From JAJZQZ01 sp963790415 (GTDB taxonomy: Bacteria; Actinomycetota; Thermoleophilia; RBG-16-64-13): DNA of 47,909 nt. Under the pieces are notes generated by a model that worked only from the letters and a program-made list of their open reading frames with translations, was not told the origin of the DNA and searched no databases. Numbering within the stretch: the first letter of the stretch is position 1; every line of letters begins with the position of its first letter. Positions 47,403-47,909 of the stretch are shown piece by piece. Location: positions 1 to 47,909 of the forward strand of contig CAWBOK010000010.1 in the NCBI GenBank assembly GCA_963790415.1, written 5' to 3'. The position numbers were made by a program, and so were the translations under genes.

Positions 47403-47909
47403 GTGCGTCGGATAGTGCGTCCACCGTTCGCCTTGCTGACGGAATTGGCGCGCGACGAGGCCCAGGTATTCGGCCGCACGGGACTCCGCGATATCGATCT
47501 GGGTGTCGTGGCGTGGGCAGGGGCTGTGTACGAGGCGTTGAGCGACGGAGTCCGCGTCGGCTCGTGTCAGCTACTGCGGATGTGGGACGACCAAGCGGCT
47601 GCCTGGGTGGTCGGGTTCTACGTGTTACCGGAGTATCGGGGGCGGGGATTCGGGCGGGCTTTCCTGGGGGCGATAGCAGCGGAGGCCGGCCGGGCAGGTC
47701 TTCACCGCTTGCTGCTCTCGGTCGGGTCGGACAACCTTCCCGCGATCGACCTGTACCTGAGCTTCGGCTTCACCAAGCTCGATACGGCCCCCGATTTCTA
47801 TGGTCCCGCCGAGGACCGCGACGTGCTTGAATACAAGATTCCGGAGCTTCAGTACGAGATCGCGGAGCCTCGGCATGAGATCGCCGAAAGGAAACCGATG
47901 AGCCGGCGT
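47403..47909 (+). CDS. GNAT family N-acetyltransferase (3' end outside window)
   Basis: The frame from GTG 47403, with TGGAGG just upstream, is open to the last base (169 codons). It has GNAT features: WVVGFYVLPEYRGRGFGRAF carries the acetyl-CoA-binding Arg/Gly loop, then RLLLSVGSDNLPAIDLYLSFGF. The substrate is unknown. After LEYKIPEL the tail repeats an EIAE motif and may not belong to the domain. A GAAAGGA site followed by ATGA at 47898–47901 looks like the start of the next gene, but the ATG is in the same frame, so the true 3' end is unclear. Confidence 0.85.
   Translation, partial: MRRIVRPPFALLTELARDEAQVFGRTGLRDIDLGVVAWAGAVYEALSDGVRVGSCQLLRMWDDQAAAWVVGFYVLPEYRGRGFGRAFLGAIAAEAGRAGLHRLLLSVGSDNLPAIDLYLSFGFTKLDTAPDFYGPAEDRDVLEYKIPELQYEIAEPRHEIAERKPMSRR

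Overview
This 47.9 kb window is GC-rich. Every gene I can support lies on the + strand, packed tightly: many neighbours overlap by 4 bases (ATGA or GTGA) and most gaps are under 100 bp. The content is core housekeeping. The backbone rpmE–prfA–prmC–tsaC–wecA–atpI–atpBEFHAGDC–murA matches the order known from mycobacteria, so I infer a high-GC Gram-positive, most likely a member of the Actinomycetota. The extra genes in the backbone (thyX, tdk, a DUF1385 gene, rpiB, glyA, upp, dCMP deaminase), and thyX being the only thymidylate synthase seen here, suggest a deep-branching or anaerobic class rather than a classical actinomycete. The class assignment is inference.

Layout. 1–6.4 kb: glmS (3' part), an AcpS–NnrE–NnrD fusion, a CBS-pair protein, alr, a small two-helix membrane protein and a CCA-adding-type nucleotidyltransferase. 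6.5–12.1 kb: rpmE with a structured leader, thyX, tdk, a DUF1385 membrane protein, prfA and a prmC–tsaC fusion. 12.3–16.2 kb: rpiB, glyA, upp, dCMP deaminase and wecA. 16.2–23.5 kb: a clear promoter followed by atpZ, atpI and the eight F-type ATP synthase genes. 23.48–23.81 kb: a 328-bp element with 13-bp inverted termini that fills the only gene-free stretch over 300 bp. 23.8–27.1 kb: murA and an LCP-family protein. 27.1–31.3 kb: a degenerate PNP-like gene, ahcY, mtnA and a sugar nucleotidyltransferase. 31.3–36.8 kb: comF, long-form hpf, secA, and prfB with a programmed +1 frameshift. 36.9–41.1 kb: ftsE, ftsX, an M23 peptidase and a CtpA-type protease. 41.1–47.9 kb: rsmE, a HIT protein, yqeY, phoH, a PgpH-type HD phosphodiesterase, ybeY, a dgkA–PAP2 fusion and a GNAT protein cut by the window end.

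The genes fall into a few jobs: cell-envelope building and remodelling (glmS, alr, wecA, murA, LCP, ftsEX–M23–ctpA, dgkA–PAP2), translation and ribosome upkeep (rpmE, prfA, prfB, prmC, tsaC, hpf, rsmE, ybeY, CCA enzyme), one-carbon, pyrimidine and thymidylate supply (glyA, upp, dCMP deaminase, tdk, thyX), S-adenosyl-derived by-product salvage (ahcY, mtnA, PNP-like), and energy (ATP synthase).

A notable property is that seven conserved genes are split by apparent one-base frameshifts, six of the same sign (one extra base). They hit genes usually essential, and in three cases the split gene ends in a perfect 4-base overlap with the next gene once the frame is restored. I read these as residual indel errors in the sequence, not decay or programmed recoding. 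I found no tRNA, rRNA, CRISPR array, phage or transposase gene. I do not see a novel defence or other exotic system; the most interesting items are the repeat element around the atp operon, the rpmE leader, the three gene fusions, the degenerate PNP-like protein and a recurring GCTATNNT promoter motif.
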